Shown here one piece after another: positions 1-10,927 of a stretch of DNA of 64,000 nt; position 1 is the first letter of the stretch, and each line of letters starts with the position of its first letter. The notes below the pieces were generated by a model, which searched no databases, was not told where the DNA came from, and saw only the letters and a list, made by a program, of their open reading frames with translations. This DNA comes from Amyloporia xantha (lineage: Eukaryota > Basidiomycota > Agaricomycetes > Polyporales > Adustoporiaceae), in assembly GCA_036971615.1 (NCBI GenBank), contig JAYKKR010000002.1:682001-746000 (forward strand). Reading direction: 5' to 3'. The position numbers and the translations under genes were made by a program.

Positions 1-2268
1 TGCGGCGGGTATTACTACGCAGCCGGCGCCACCCTGCAGATCTTTCTGATGGCGGCCCTCGCGGTACGCGTCAAGATGATCGCGCCCTATTGCCACACGT
101 ATCTCGAGATCGTCCATGCCCGCTATGGGAACGCGGCACACTTCATGTTTGTGACCTTCGCGCTCGTGACCAACCTAATCGTGTCGAGCGAGCTTCTGCT
201 CGGCGGCAGTGCGGTAGTGAACGCGTTCACGGGCATGAACATCTATGCGGCGAACTTCCTCATTCCCATAGGTGTCGGCATCTACGTCATTCTGGGTGGT
301 CTCCGTGCTACGTTCCTATGCGAGTGTCCTCGTTATCTGTTTAGTCGCTAGTGGCTGATGTTGTCTTAGGTGACTATTCGCATACGCTCATCCTCATGAT
401 AATCATATTATACTTTTACTTCTATACGTACTCGGAGTCCACATTAATTGGTGGTATGGACGGCATGTACCGCCTGCTGGAGCAAGCCGCTATTGATCGA
501 CCGGTGGCGGGCAACCAAAATGGCTCATACATGACTCTCAAATCAAATAGTGAGTTCATACCAGCCAACACTTCTCTGAGCGCTTCCGACATGCTACTTT
601 TCGTCCAGACGGCCTGGTCTTCATGGTCATTCAGATATTTGGTGGGCTGGGTACCGTCATGTTGGACCAGGTACGCTCCTCCACAAATCACTACTGCGTT
701 CTGACCGCTGACATCGTTTGAAGGGCTATTGGCAAAGGGCAATTGCATCGAAAGCCAAGACAGCCGTACGCGCTTACTTGATGGGCGGCGTTGCGTGGTT
801 CGCCGTCCCCTTGACCTTCTCGACCGTCATGGGTCTAGCAGCAGTTGCAATGGCGAACAGTGAGCTCGTTGCGCGTTGAAAATTCATCCTTTTAATCATA
901 TATTTCACCATAAAGGCCCGGCTTTCCCCTTCCCCGGAGGACTTTCCACGGCCCAAACTGATGCTGGTCTCGCGTCTCCTGCTGGTGCTGTTACTCTCTT
1001 GGGCAAAGGCGGCGCTGCTGCGATGGTGAGACCGAACACAGCATATCAACGGCCATATTCTGATCCGGACAATTTAGCTGATTCTCCTGTTCATGGCGGT
1101 GACATCGGCCGCATCCTCAGAAATGATCGCGACGTCGTCCATCCTTACGTTCGATCTCTACCAAATTCACTTCAAACCAGACGTCAGTCGTCACTTGTCC
1201 TCATAATGGCCCATACTCACTCTACTTTCCAGGCTTCTCCCGAAGTACTTATCCGTGTCTCGCATATAATGGTGGTCGTATGGGCGATCGTCATGTCGGC
1301 AGTGGCATGTCTCTGGAATGGCATTGGCATCTCGCTTAACTGGTTGTTCCTCTTCTCCGGAACGCTCTACACTGCCGCCGTCGGGCCTATCGTGTTTAGT
1401 GTCCTGTGGCGCAAACAAACACGCCTCGCCGTCATTACAGGCGCACTAGGCGGACTCTGCATCGGGATCATCTGCTGGCTTGTCGTCGCGAAGACTTATT
1501 ATGGGGAGCTAACGATCGCGTCGACTGGTGGGTTCACTTCATAGATGGTGCTCCTCGTATGGCATGTCCCTTGATCTGACTCGCACCCTTGATGGTCAGG
1601 TGCGACGTACTCAAGTCTCGCGGGGAACATGGGCTCTTGCTGCTCGGGCGCGCTGATCTCCATCATCGTGACGCTGATCAAGCCGGACAACGAGTTTGAC
1701 TGGTCGCAGACGCGCAAGATCAACCCGCGCGGGCGCGATATGGATCGAGAGCGACTACAGGCCGCCGCCAAAGCGGGTTCGGAAGACGAGCCGTCGGCCG
1801 ACAGCGCGGACGTGTCGGTGACGGAGAAGGACACGGAGAAGGTAGACGCACTGACGCGGACGTCGTCCGTGAAGGAGGCCGAGTTCGACGAGACGACGCT
1901 GGAGGACTACGCGAGCCTGAAGAAGTCGCTCAAAGTCGCGACGTGGGCGTCCGTCTCTATGAGCTTCATCATCGTCTTCGTACGTCGCATGACCCTTCCT
2001 CCAGTGCCTGTGAACGATTCGCTGATGAGTGATCCGCTTGCAGCTCATTCCCATCCCGATGTTCCTCTCGCACTACGTGTTCTCCCTCCACTTCTTCAAG
2101 GCATGGCTCATTATCTGCGTGATCTGGCTGTTCATCGCAGCAATCATCACGTCCGTGCTCCCTCTCTGGGAAAGCCGGAGAGCAATGCTGGAGATCGGCC
2201 GGGGCCTCGTGCGGGACGTGTTTGGCGGCGGTCTGCGAAAGAAGAGCGACACGCCCGTCGTTGCATGA
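1..2268 (+). CDS. DUR3: Urea active transporter DUR3 (5' end outside the window)
   Basis: Plasma-membrane urea/cation symporter of the sodium:solute symporter family, importing external urea for nitrogen supply. The reading is open from base 1, so the N-terminus is missing. Joined exons give a polytopic protein with DUR3 hallmarks: GGLRATFLCDYSHT, an ILYFYFYTYS helix, GTVMLDQGYWQRAIAS, and WFAVPLTFSTVMGLAAVAMAN. A hydrophilic acidic linker (about 1700-1920) precedes the last two membrane helices, and the basic C-terminus ends DTPVVA. Eight introns are inferred: 320-369, 551-608, 671-723, 860-915, 1026-1077, 1183-1232, 1528-1599 and 1980-2043. The first uses a GC donor; all others are GT-AG. 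Every join keeps the frame and restores family motifs. No stops or frameshifts are seen in the exons. The promoter lies outside the window, so regulation cannot be judged. Confidence 0.93.
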
Positions 2269-3932
2269 TACGAGACTAGCAAAATATGAAAATGCCTGAT
2301 GATTGCACGAGATTGCCTACCATGTACTTGGGTGTATAGACTGACGCATAGATGTATCATTAGCCACTGAGTTCGAGCCTAATACAATGGCTGTAAACTC
2401 TTCGGTTGTTTTTCCTGTTGATTCCGGGCCCAAAATTGTTGTCCCGAGGACTTGGTGGACCATCGAAGTCATCATGAGGGCTGCTCAATTCGCGGTGATG
2501 GATCCACCTGGATCCACCTGACGATCGTGCATCTCTAATCACTAAATCTGATGCTCGTCGACATCAAATCCCGGTTTGAATTGGTACGCCGGTTGTGCTT
2601 GGAATTCAGCGATGCGGAATTGTGAAAACACAGTTAATGTGCTCGCCACCTTAGTCAGCATCGAAGCCGAAGTTTTCCAGTCAACTGCACGTGTCGTCTA
2701 AAAATAGATTCTGACATAAGCCTCGGTCTCCCTTTTCACGTAAGCTCCCGGCAGTATCCGGAACCATGGGACTCGTTCCGACTTCCCCGATCAGCCGAGT
2801 CTGTCATTTTGAATACAGCTGTAAGTACTATCAGTGGCCCTCTAATGCAACTTTTTCACGGATTCCCTGCCCCTTCCTCAGCTACATCCCGGAACCTTTC
2901 GGAGTTTTGTCTAACGGAAAGCCATGGTTCGAATGTATCCCCTGAGATTTTACAGGTGTGGTATATGTTGTGTGGAACGATACCGAGGGTGAACTAGAGT
3001 CGCAACAGCAATGTAATTGACAGTCACGGGCGTTGTCACGATCAAATTTGAGTACCGACACGGCATCCACCAAATATGCATGAGCTCCGACGCGCTAAAG
3101 CAGTGATGGGATTCCTAAATTAGTAGAATGTGGCGGATCTGTCACGCTCATTCTCTCTGGAGCTCGTCTTTCATCTCGTGTATGGGTTCTGGTTTCATTC
3201 ACATCTCCGGCATACTACCATATGCTAGAAGAATGCAACTAGATACTTCTGCTAAGTTTTGGGATCAAAGAAAGTGGATCAAGAGACTGCCGAGCTCAAT
3301 CCGTGTTGCAAATCCTGTGATCTGCTGATTTGCGATTTTTCATTCTCTTACCGCTTCCGCTTTGCAGAATCTGAGTAGACAGGATTTGAACTAATGCATA
3401 AAAGAGTCTTGATCATAAATATCAGAATATTTGGGGGACGGAAATGCGCCCAAAACGCAGAATTGCATTACTGTTGCGATTGCATTGCAGGGCCACTGAT
3501 AGTATGTGACTTTGGGCTAAGATGTATGGATCGTCGAGTCTCAATATAGGACGATATAGGATTAAGTCATCGTATCCAGACCGATTCCACTTCTGATAGA
3601 CTTGCCGGCGGTCAATTGCAAATTATCTCATATCGAACATTCGATCGAAAGGTGATAGCATGTCAGCATCCGCCGCCAAGATCGTCATAAACTGAGCGCA
3701 TTTGACTGACAAGTAGAATTGCCAGACCAGAAACTCATAAAATACGTGGACGCCATCCCGACACGATATTGGCGACAGACTGATCCTCGGTATCGTAGTC
3801 TAGTTGACCACACATGAGCTTGAGATAACATAAGGTCCACAAAATCGCAGCTGAATTCCACATTCGCACTACACCATGTCCACCCACATATGCAGATTTC
3901 TACCCAGCGAGTCCTATGAGTTGCGCCAGCCA
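2269..3932. other. Intergenic region with a short inverted-repeat pair
   Basis: No convincing gene. Open frames here are short and without family similarity. It holds a perfect tandem pair of a 10-bp unit (ggatccacct, about 2502-2521) and the 24-bp inverted-repeat pair listed separately (2826-2849 / 3481-3504). The last part may be the 3' UTR of the minus-strand gene ending at 3933. Confidence 0.5.
2826..3504. repeat. Possible MITE: 24-bp terminal inverted repeats, 679 bp
   Basis: The left arm 2826-2849 (TACTATCAGTGGCCCT then CTAATGCA) matches the reverse complement of 3481-3504 (TACTATCAGTGGCCCT then GCAATGCA), with two mismatches. Both outer ends carry TA, which fits a TA target duplication, although the TA is palindromic and so weak as proof. 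The interior has no transposase. This could be a non-autonomous DNA element or a chance inverted repeat. Confidence 0.4.
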
Positions 3933-4664
3933 TCATGTTTGAACCGGGGCGCTGTCCCTGGGCGACGGCATATGCATGGTGGCGCTGTGCACATTGCGGA
4001 GGGGCGAGCGGCGGGGCAGCGGAGGCGTAGCCGACCTGGGTCTGAGTCCGCAATTGTGCTCGAGTACGGGAAGCACAGAGGGTCCACATGCGGAGGGTAT
4101 CTCGAGCTTGTGGTTGAGGCTACCAGTAGAGCGTCGTCGGGGAGCAGGGCCATACAACGGGATATCCAGCTCAGGCTCGGGAAGCGAAAGGTCAAGTAAA
4201 TGGAACGGGGAAGGAGGTGCATTCTCAGGGAGCGGGAGAGCGTCGCTGGCAGGAGTGTCTACAGGTGAGCCACGGGTACCTAGTGAGTCGGAGGCGAGTT
4301 CTGGCTGGGTGATGAATAATGGGGAGAAGTCACACGTGAAAGGCGTTGTGTCGATTTCGGGCAGAGCTCCAGCGGTAGAGAAGGCGCGAGCCCGCGAAGA
4401 GGTATTGGGAGAAGAGACAGTGTGCCAGCGTGCTTCGCCACAGATGACTGGGTCAGTGTGGACGATGATCTTGGTGAGAGATACGTCCGTAATGTCATTC
4501 ATCATGCTGCTGTAGTCGGAGTCAGGGTCGTCAAAGTCGAAGTCCGATTCTGGTTCCGTGTCTGAGTATACAGAGATGTCTGGCGAATCCACGTTTGGGG
4601 TGGTCGTGAAGACAGGAAGAGCTGGGGGTGCGAGACCTGAGTCGATCCGTTCTAGGCGCAGCAT
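3933..4664 (-). CDS. Hypothetical proline/serine-rich protein
   Basis: An uninterrupted frame of 243 codons with no family I recognise. The N-terminus (MLRLERIDSGLAPPALPVF) is followed by an acidic stretch around residues 33-50 (SDTEPESDFDFDDPDSDYSS). The rest is Pro/Ser/Thr-rich and looks disordered, with a repeated acidic-hydrophobic pattern (LDLSLPEPELDIPLYG) near residue 180. There is no signal peptide, membrane segment or enzyme motif. The frame is longer and more gene-like than its surroundings, but the opposite strand also carries an open frame of 179 codons, so coding status is likely rather than certain. The C-terminus could continue through an intron near 3930. It is divergent from the opsin-like gene, 1.2 kb away. 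Confidence 0.5.
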   Translation of the reverse strand: MLRLERIDSGLAPPALPVFTTTPNVDSPDISVYSDTEPESDFDFDDPDSDYSSMMNDITDVSLTKIIVHTDPVICGEARWHTVSSPNTSSRARAFSTAGALPEIDTTPFTCDFSPLFITQPELASDSLGTRGSPVDTPASDALPLPENAPPSPFHLLDLSLPEPELDIPLYGPAPRRRSTGSLNHKLEIPSACGPSVLPVLEHNCGLRPRSATPPLPRRSPLRNVHSATMHMPSPRDSAPVQT

Positions 4665-5910
4665 AGTTTAAATCTGTAGATTGAACTTGGGAGATTGGGG
4701 TGGGGAGAAGTGAGTAGGGAAGTGGAGGAATGGACAAGGGTGCGTTCACAGGAACCTGTTATATCTCTCGCCCTTCGTATACGCGCCACGAAGCTGTGCC
4801 TCAAATACATTCCTGTGAAAACATTCGTGGCGCATTTGCGATACTGTGAGGCTGTCCGTGAAAAGCCTCTGACGAACACTTAAGGAAACACTTGATTACC
4901 ACCGCACAAATCGCGCAACCGAAGTCCGGGGCCAGCCGCACAAAAGATCGTTTGACCAACGAGAGGTATATGTCGTTTGGATGGAGACAATGATTTATTT
5001 GACTGTCAACCGGTAACGAAGACGGTGAAGACACTCAGACGTACATTCTATTTCTAGTCAAACGGGTAACTTCGCCGCCACATGAATTCCTAGTAGCTGT
5101 GTCCATGGTACTTTTTCCTCCCAACATATGATAAATGCACCTTGGCTAGCACGGCAATTGCGGCCACTTACCGTGAAAGGTTCAGTCAAAGTGAATGGAA
5201 CTAGGACGACATGAGGTCCCAGGGGGGCGGACCTGGCTTCTAGCTCAATTGAAGGCTGGTCACGCCTCGGGCTGAGTGAGCTCTCGTCGCCTCTCGACTG
5301 CTCGCCAAGATGACGTCAGCCAGCATGAAGGATCACATCGGCCTTATCCGGAAGCGCATCGGACGATTTCCAATCAAACCTTCTCCCGCCGCGCGATCAT
5401 ATACACTCATCACGTGCTCCCGCCCCTCTACCGACGATCCGCCTTCCGCTCAGACCGTCCCGCCACGGGCAGCGATGAGGAAAGGGGCCCAAGGTGCGGT
5501 ATGTGCGCCAAGAAAGAGAGAGGTGAGTACATCAGTGGCGTGGATGTATGAAGGGAAGGCGAGTGCGGGAAAGCCTGACCTAGAACGTTCCACGAGCAGT
5601 GGACCCGGGTCTTCGAACCGTCTCGAGATCCTTCGACTCGAGTCCGGGCGCTGGAGAACACGCTCTGACACACTTCTGCCTCGAGTCATGGGTGACGTCT
5701 CTCCCGCTTCCCTCTTCGCGGACCATCAGTCAGCCGCGCACTACTTTCGGGCGATCTCGTCAGCCTCGGGGCTGACCCCCTTCCCCTCACTATTTAAGAT
5801 CTCTGTCCATCCGTCAGCTGCCTTCCAGTTGTCTTCCGACACTTGTCACGACCCCCGACGCCTAACGACTACCCCCTTCAACATCCTACCCCCCCTCGAC
5901 ACCTTAACCA
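4665..5910. promoter_or_regulatory. Divergent intergenic promoter region with stress-type sites
   Basis: Separates the start of the minus-strand hypothetical gene from the start of the plus-strand opsin-like gene. A perfect CRE/ATF palindrome TGACGTCA lies at 5311-5318 and a related half-site (TGACGTCT) near 5692. Two CCCCT stress-element-like motifs (5777-5781 and 5783-5787) stand directly before a TATA-like TATTTAAG at 5791-5798, about 115 bp upstream of the opsin-like ATG. The stretch before the ATG is rich in C and T, as is common in highly expressed fungal genes. Binding by any factor is inference. Confidence 0.5.
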
Positions 5911-6988
5911 ATGGCAGGCAACGAAGCAGTCGGCCTTAACCCGCCAAATGCTGCGGAGCACCTGAGCACCCATGGCTCTGACTGGCTGTGGGCGGCCTTC
6001 TCCATCATGGCTCTGTCTCTCCTCATCGCCGTCGGTGCGACGTTCACCGTGAGCAACGCTTGCCTTATGCGCACTTTCCGGCACACTAACCTTCAAACTC
6101 GCAGAGACCCCGCGGCGCCCGCCTGTTCCATCAAATCGCTGTCGTTGTCCTCGCGGTATCAAGCATCGCCTACTTCTCCATGGCGTCTGACCTCGGCGCC
6201 ACCCCCATCGCTGTCGAATTCCGTGGCCATGGCGGTGACCCCACCCGCCAGATCTGGGTATGTCTTTCTTCCTTGTCACACTTCATCACCGCGGCTGAAC
6301 CGTATCCTCGCGCAGTATGTCCGCTACATCCAGTGGTTCATCAACTTCCCCTTGCTCCTCCTCATGCTCCTCCTCGCGACGGGTCTGCCCTTCTCCGACA
6401 TCGTCACCACGATCTTCATGGCCCTCGTCGTCGTTGTCACTGGTCTTGTAGGCGCGCTCGTCCACAGCACCTACAAATGGGGTTACTACGTCTTCGGCGT
6501 GTCCTCGCTCATCTACATCTGGTATGTTCCCCTATCTTATGTTCCTCTCCCGACCTTACAATTAATGCCCTCGTCCCATTAGGTTCTCCCTTCTCCGGCA
6601 CGCACCGTCGACGACCTTTGCAGCGGGTGGTATCGTCCGCCGCGGATACTACCTCGGCGCAGGCTACCTTTCCTTCATGCTCATCACCTACCCGATCGCG
6701 TGGGCTTGTGCTGAGGGCGGTAACGTCATCTCCGTTACCTCCGAGATGATCTGGTACGGCATTCTCGACATCTTCACCGGCCCCATCTTCCTCGCGCTCT
6801 TCCTCTGGGAGCTCCGTGGCGTGGACTACGCCGCGTTCGGGCTGGCGTCGGGCAAGTTTGTCGACCATGGCAACAACGGAGTGGTGAACGAGAAGGCGGC
6901 GAACCCGGCGACAGCGCCCGCTGCCACGACCACTGCGGCACCTGCAGCAGAGGCGCCAGCGGTGCCTGCTGGCGAGCAGGCGGCATAA
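5911..6988 (+). CDS. MRH1/HSP30-type opsin-related seven-helix membrane protein
   Basis: Three introns (6049-6104, 6258-6315, 6522-6582) join to a protein of 300 residues. It has seven hydrophobic helices in bacteriorhodopsin-like order: the VRYIQW turn opening helix C, PLLLLMLLL, WGYYVFGVSSLIYIW in helix E, and YGILDIFTGPIFLALFLW in helix G. The position of the retinal Schiff-base lysine in helix G is glycine (DIFTGPIF where true rhodopsins have a lysine). The helix-C counter-ion aspartate is Gln, and the proton-donor position is Met. It therefore belongs with the non-photoactive fungal group MRH1/YRO2/HSP30, stress-induced plasma-membrane proteins of uncertain activity. The C-terminus is a long Ala/Pro-rich cytosolic tail (NPATAPAATTTAAPAAEAP). 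A TATA-like box and CCCCT motifs upstream fit strong inducible expression. Confidence 0.9.
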
Positions 6989-8303
6989 ACGCGCTGTGGC
7001 AAATGAAAAGGTCGTTCGCCGTTTCAGGCTTCCTCGCGCCATTTGCTTCTCGCCCTATTTCCTACACCCGCCCTCTCTCTCCTGGAGCTGGAGCCTTTTT
7101 TCCATTGATGAATCGTACGAACGAATGACCACGACTGCCGCGAGTCTTTCTACCGCTTGCCTTACTACCTTGGTTCTATGTCCCCTTATTCCCTCATCCA
7201 CTTAACCTTTCTTGATCAATCCCCCTCCCTCCGTTGGCGTCACGACATGCGTACCATAAAAAGCACTTTAATTTAATTCATAATGTGTAATATTTGTGGT
7301 TATTCTTCGACTGCATCTTTAGTGTTTAGCACGATAGGCGTAATCAATGTACATTGGTTTTGCGGATCCGCGAACATAATAATCGTTGTGCGTTCAATCG
7401 GTTTGAGCATTGGTGAAATTTCAGTTTTGTAACAAAACTCGAAGCCGTGAATCCAAACCAAACTGCATTCAGTCTGGCGGTTCTTGTAATAGTGCCGACC
7501 TGAAAGAAGTCTGGAAGAAATATGTTGATAATAAAGATCGATCAAATAAGTGAAGATGAAGTTGATGTTCACATTCATCCCGACAATCTCCTTCATAGCG
7601 ACGGCCCCTCCCTCATTCTCCGAGTCGAAGGGCGCTACTTTAGGTCTTCCTAGGGGAGACAAGACAATCTCATTAAGCCGTCGGACGTCGTGCATTTCAT
7701 CAGTGACGGTTCTCTCGTTTCTACAAAAACCCAAGCCGACGTGCCTGCGAGTATGTGGGTTTACCCCGCGCGGCAATGCGTAGCCCTTCATGCAAGGAAG
7801 CGCTTCGAACTCAAGAACGCCTACTACATAGACGCGATCATGTGATTTTCATTTCTCCCAAGGCGTTCCTGGGAGAAATGTACCACACCACCAATAGGCT
7901 GATTCTTTCCTCATACCTTGTGGAAAGGCCCCACAAGAACCCGTGTACACTGTATCTCAGACTCTTGAGACATCTGGGGTCGGTGAAGCTGTTAGACCGC
8001 ACACAAGTGACACAACACGTTGTTGCGAATGGGGTGCTTGTCCATGATAGATGGTCCTTATTCAATAGACATTGCAGTCCTATCTCAATAGAGTCGTCCC
8101 CTGAGCAGATTGAGATGCCTGAGCTAGATGGGGTAAGGGACGAGGAGTACGGCCTTTACGCGAAAATTAGACAACGCTACTTTCAATTCAAAGAAATACA
8201 GAGTGCCAACGATCAACGAAAGCACTCTGAAAATGTCCCAACCAACAACTCGTCCAGCATCCATACCAGTGTCCATCTATCCGCGCATATTCTGACGTCC
8301 ATG
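6989..8303. other. Intergenic region, no gene recognised
   Basis: The first about 250 bases look like the 3' UTR of the opsin-like gene. Beyond that both strands carry overlapping open frames of 60-200 codons (for example 7300-7791 minus and 7755-8375 plus), but none shows a domain, and they contradict each other. I see no repeats or RNA genes. Confidence 0.4.
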
Positions 8304-8783
8304 TCACCACACCGACACCGGGTTAATCGCAACTGGCCGTGGGGGCGCGACCATCATGCTGACATCAACCGGTAGAGAGAAGGACCGCGCGTGTTTGTCC
8401 CAAGGACCACGCACCCGAGGCTGTTCCTCCATCGGGGGAGACGCCGAACGTGAGCGCTCGCCGCTTGAGCGGGAGCTGTCCCAACTGGCGCGCGACCTCC
8501 GCCCGTCACTGAATCCGGACACGGAGGACGTGGGGGAACTCGCGCCGCTGAGGGCGGGGATGGCGACGGGTGCCAAAAGAATGTGCGTTGGGCCCTCACG
8601 GGGGTCTTCGGGCTCTGGTGTGAATGTGCGAGCGCGTTCGCGAGGGACGGGGCCTTGGGAGAGGCGCGCGGGGGGATGGAACGCAGGGCGCGGTAGTGAC
8701 GGGAGCGTGTGTTTGGGCTTTCCACGGCGTGGGAGAGGGCCAGCGACGAGGCGAAGAGGAGTAGGAGGCGCGCGACGGGGCAT
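8304..8783 (-). CDS. Hypothetical basic Pro/Arg/Ser-rich protein
   Basis: A single open frame of 159 codons starting MPRRAPPTPLRLVAGP and ending NPVSVW. It is very rich in proline, arginine and serine, with a central Ser-rich patch (SSPTSSVSGFSDGRRSRASW) followed by RSRSASPPMEE, which resembles phosphorylatable disordered regions. No domain, signal peptide or membrane segment is visible. The local GC content is high, which lengthens open frames on all strands (plus-strand 8356-9033 is also open), so coding status is uncertain. It resembles the hypothetical protein at 3933-4664 in composition only. Confidence 0.4.
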   Translation of the reverse strand: MPRRAPPTPLRLVAGPLPRRGKPKHTLPSLPRPAFHPPARLSQGPVPRERARTFTPEPEDPREGPTHILLAPVAIPALSGASSPTSSVSGFSDGRRSRASWDSSRSSGERSRSASPPMEEQPRVRGPWDKHARSFSLPVDVSMMVAPPRPVAINPVSVW

Positions 8784-9665
8784 GCTTCTGGTCGTAAAAA
8801 AGAGCGGTATCGACAGTACGACGGGTCAGAATAATGAAGCGACTGTCGATTTGAACGTCAGAGAACAGGAGGATGTAAACTGCGCTAATGAACTCACACA
8901 GATTCGTGAATATATCGAAGCAAGCAGCGAGGGACCAACTGATGATTCGACGAACTGGACAGTGATGATTTGGGAGTTACTGAAATTGGAGAGAAATAGA
9001 GACGAGAGTCGGACCAGCCGAGACAAGTCTTAAGGAAAGAAATAAGATAAAGTACAAAGAACGAAAGCAGCGAAGGGACAAGGTGGTGAACCAGGTCAAG
9101 GTTCTGTCTATCACCGTCCTGCTGTCAAATCCGTATCAGGTTACGTAATGCAGATGGTAGCACAGCTTCCAAGGTTGAAGATCTACTGCACCTAACAGAA
9201 ATCGTTCGCCAAAGTGAACGAGAGGGGGGTAGGGAAGGGAGGGAAGGGAGAAGTCTTTCAAACTGGAGGGACTTGTAATGAAAAGAGCATGGTCGACTTT
9301 ACTCAGAAGATGCGGCAGCAATCTGCTACCAGTCGATCGCACCTGTCAGAAGCTCGTCGGTCGCCATGTTAAGACGTACTTCTGGAACTTTGCCATGGCC
9401 ACTGTGCATGACCAGAAGCACCGCAAAGCCATTTAGGATGGAACAGATTGCCGACCAGGGATAGTGCAATGCATACTCACGTAATACCACTGTAACAGGG
9501 CGCTAATACAACCCTTCGTGGAGACACATGAATTGCGATAGTGCGACAAATTCCTAAACTGCATAGTCCCAGCAACAACAACGTGCACACGATAGAGGGG
9601 AGACAAGACAGTGTATGACATGAAGACATGATAGATGGCATATCTATTCCGGAACAAGCACAGGG
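8784..9665. other. Intergenic region
   Basis: No recognised gene; small open frames lack similarity. A purine-rich gggaagggaggg tract lies around 9230-9250. The last part is probably the 3' UTR of the E2 gene. Confidence 0.4.
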
Positions 9666-10615
9666 TCATGCAGAAGACGCGTCGTTGATCGGACGGTAGT
9701 ATTTCAAGAGCTGTGCCTTGAACTCTGTTCCCAATATCGCGTCAGACCAATCGCATTAGACAGCTCTGCAGCCGAATAGCGGAAACATCACTTACCTTCC
9801 GGTGAATCCCACAAGTTGGCAGCATCAGGGTTCAGGGGCGACGCGTTGTTCGGCTCTGCAAATAGAAGTAAGTAAGCTAGCTGCATGCAGCAAAGAACAA
9901 GACGCACCTCCTAGGAGTGACTGGAGAGACAGGAGAATTGTCTGTACGCTGTAGACTGCTGACCACTTATCCTACGGTAACAGTTATAACATGAGCCTTT
10001 AGATGACATGCAAGGGCAGCTACCTGTAAGATGTCGAGGCAAATCGCGCCGCCTACGATGTCGACATTTGGATGGTAACATGGCGTGTCGAATTTAATCG
10101 TAGGCGCAGCATAAGGATAATTCGACGGGAATGAGATGGACATTTTGAACGTAAGACCAGCGTAAATCTGGATTGCAATGAGCAGTCAGACTATGTATTG
10201 CGGGGCAGACTGGGAACAAGATACAACGTACTGTGCTGGCTGGTCCCGCGATTGTACCGGCCCATTCAAACAGATTCGCGTCAGACTTGGGGAATGCAGA
10301 CTAAACATCGAAAGTTTAATTAAAAGCTGGTTGAAGATGTCAAGAATTTCTACTGACAATGCCAGGTGAAGAAGACATCTAAGGGCACAGACGTTAGCTA
10401 AACGAAAATATTGTCTCAATATTCAACACCTACCATAAGGGTCATAAGCTCGCTGCTTAGGCTAGTAGTAACACATGTCAATGTCTCATTGCCACGTCGG
10501 TCAATTGTGGCACGTACCGTTTCGTTACACTCCCAGCGCTTTCACCAGACGACCCCGCGATTGCTGACTTCTGGGAACTGCGCGACGGCACGAGAGATGT
10601 AGTGAGTTGTTCCAT
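9666..10615 (-). CDS. UBC11: Ubiquitin-conjugating enzyme E2, UBE2C/UBC11 type
   Basis: An E2 enzyme of the UbcH10/UBC11 class, which works with the anaphase-promoting complex to ubiquitinate mitotic substrates. It is split into about eight small exons, so no single frame shows it. Joined, it gives about 177 residues: an N-terminal Ser-rich extension ([16 protein letters not shown]), [31 protein letters not shown], then [20 protein letters not shown] and HPNVD. The active-site cysteine is in [29 protein letters not shown] and [17 protein letters not shown] follow, ending [14 protein letters not shown] with TGA at 9666-9668. The order and wording match the UBE2C family. Two internal exons are tiny: 10434-10455 (22 nt) and 10358-10378 (21 nt). 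It is divergent from EDE1 with 312 bp between the start codons; an ACGCGT site lies between them. Confidence 0.93.
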
Positions 10616-10927
10616 CTCGGAAGTATGCAAAGTGTCAGGTATTGGTGGTATATGTGAGATCCGTGAAAAAGAGACGCGAGAAGGAAGATGAGAGTCTGAG
10701 AGAGACGTGATGGTGAGTGTTCGTTTGCACGGCAGACTTTTGAACGCGTCCAAGGCCACTAGTCACGTGAAGCCTGTAGGCGGAACTCGAATCGAGTGGC
10801 GGCGGGCTGCGGGATGTGCCTGCATTACGTAAGCCACCGTAGACGCTTGGGCGGACGTCGCCACACTCGCTCCCCCAGACTCATACCCGTTCCTACCCTC
10901 TCTCTTCCAAGCTGGCTTCACACGGCC
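10616..10927. promoter_or_regulatory. Shared divergent promoter of UBC11 and EDE1, with an MCB-like site
   Basis: These 312 bp separate the start codons of the E2 gene and EDE1. ACGCGT at 10744-10749 matches the MluI cell-cycle box bound by MBF in fungi and sits about 130 bp upstream of the E2 ATG. This would suit a mitotic E2, but regulation is inferred from one hexamer. Confidence 0.4.

Noticed and set aside
2926..2942. ggttcgaatgtatcc resembling a tRNA B box
   Set aside because: The sequence departs from the B-box consensus, and no A box or cloverleaf can be built around it.
5310..5939. 209-codon plus-strand frame upstream of the opsin-like gene
   Set aside because: It overlaps the promoter and start of that gene, has no domain, and its composition is that of GC-rich non-coding DNA.
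7300..7791. 163-codon minus-strand frame
   Set aside because: No family similarity, and other frames overlap it; no splice-linked neighbours found.
7755..8375. 206-codon plus-strand frame
   Set aside because: No domain, no supporting exons, and a conflicting frame on the other strand at its end.
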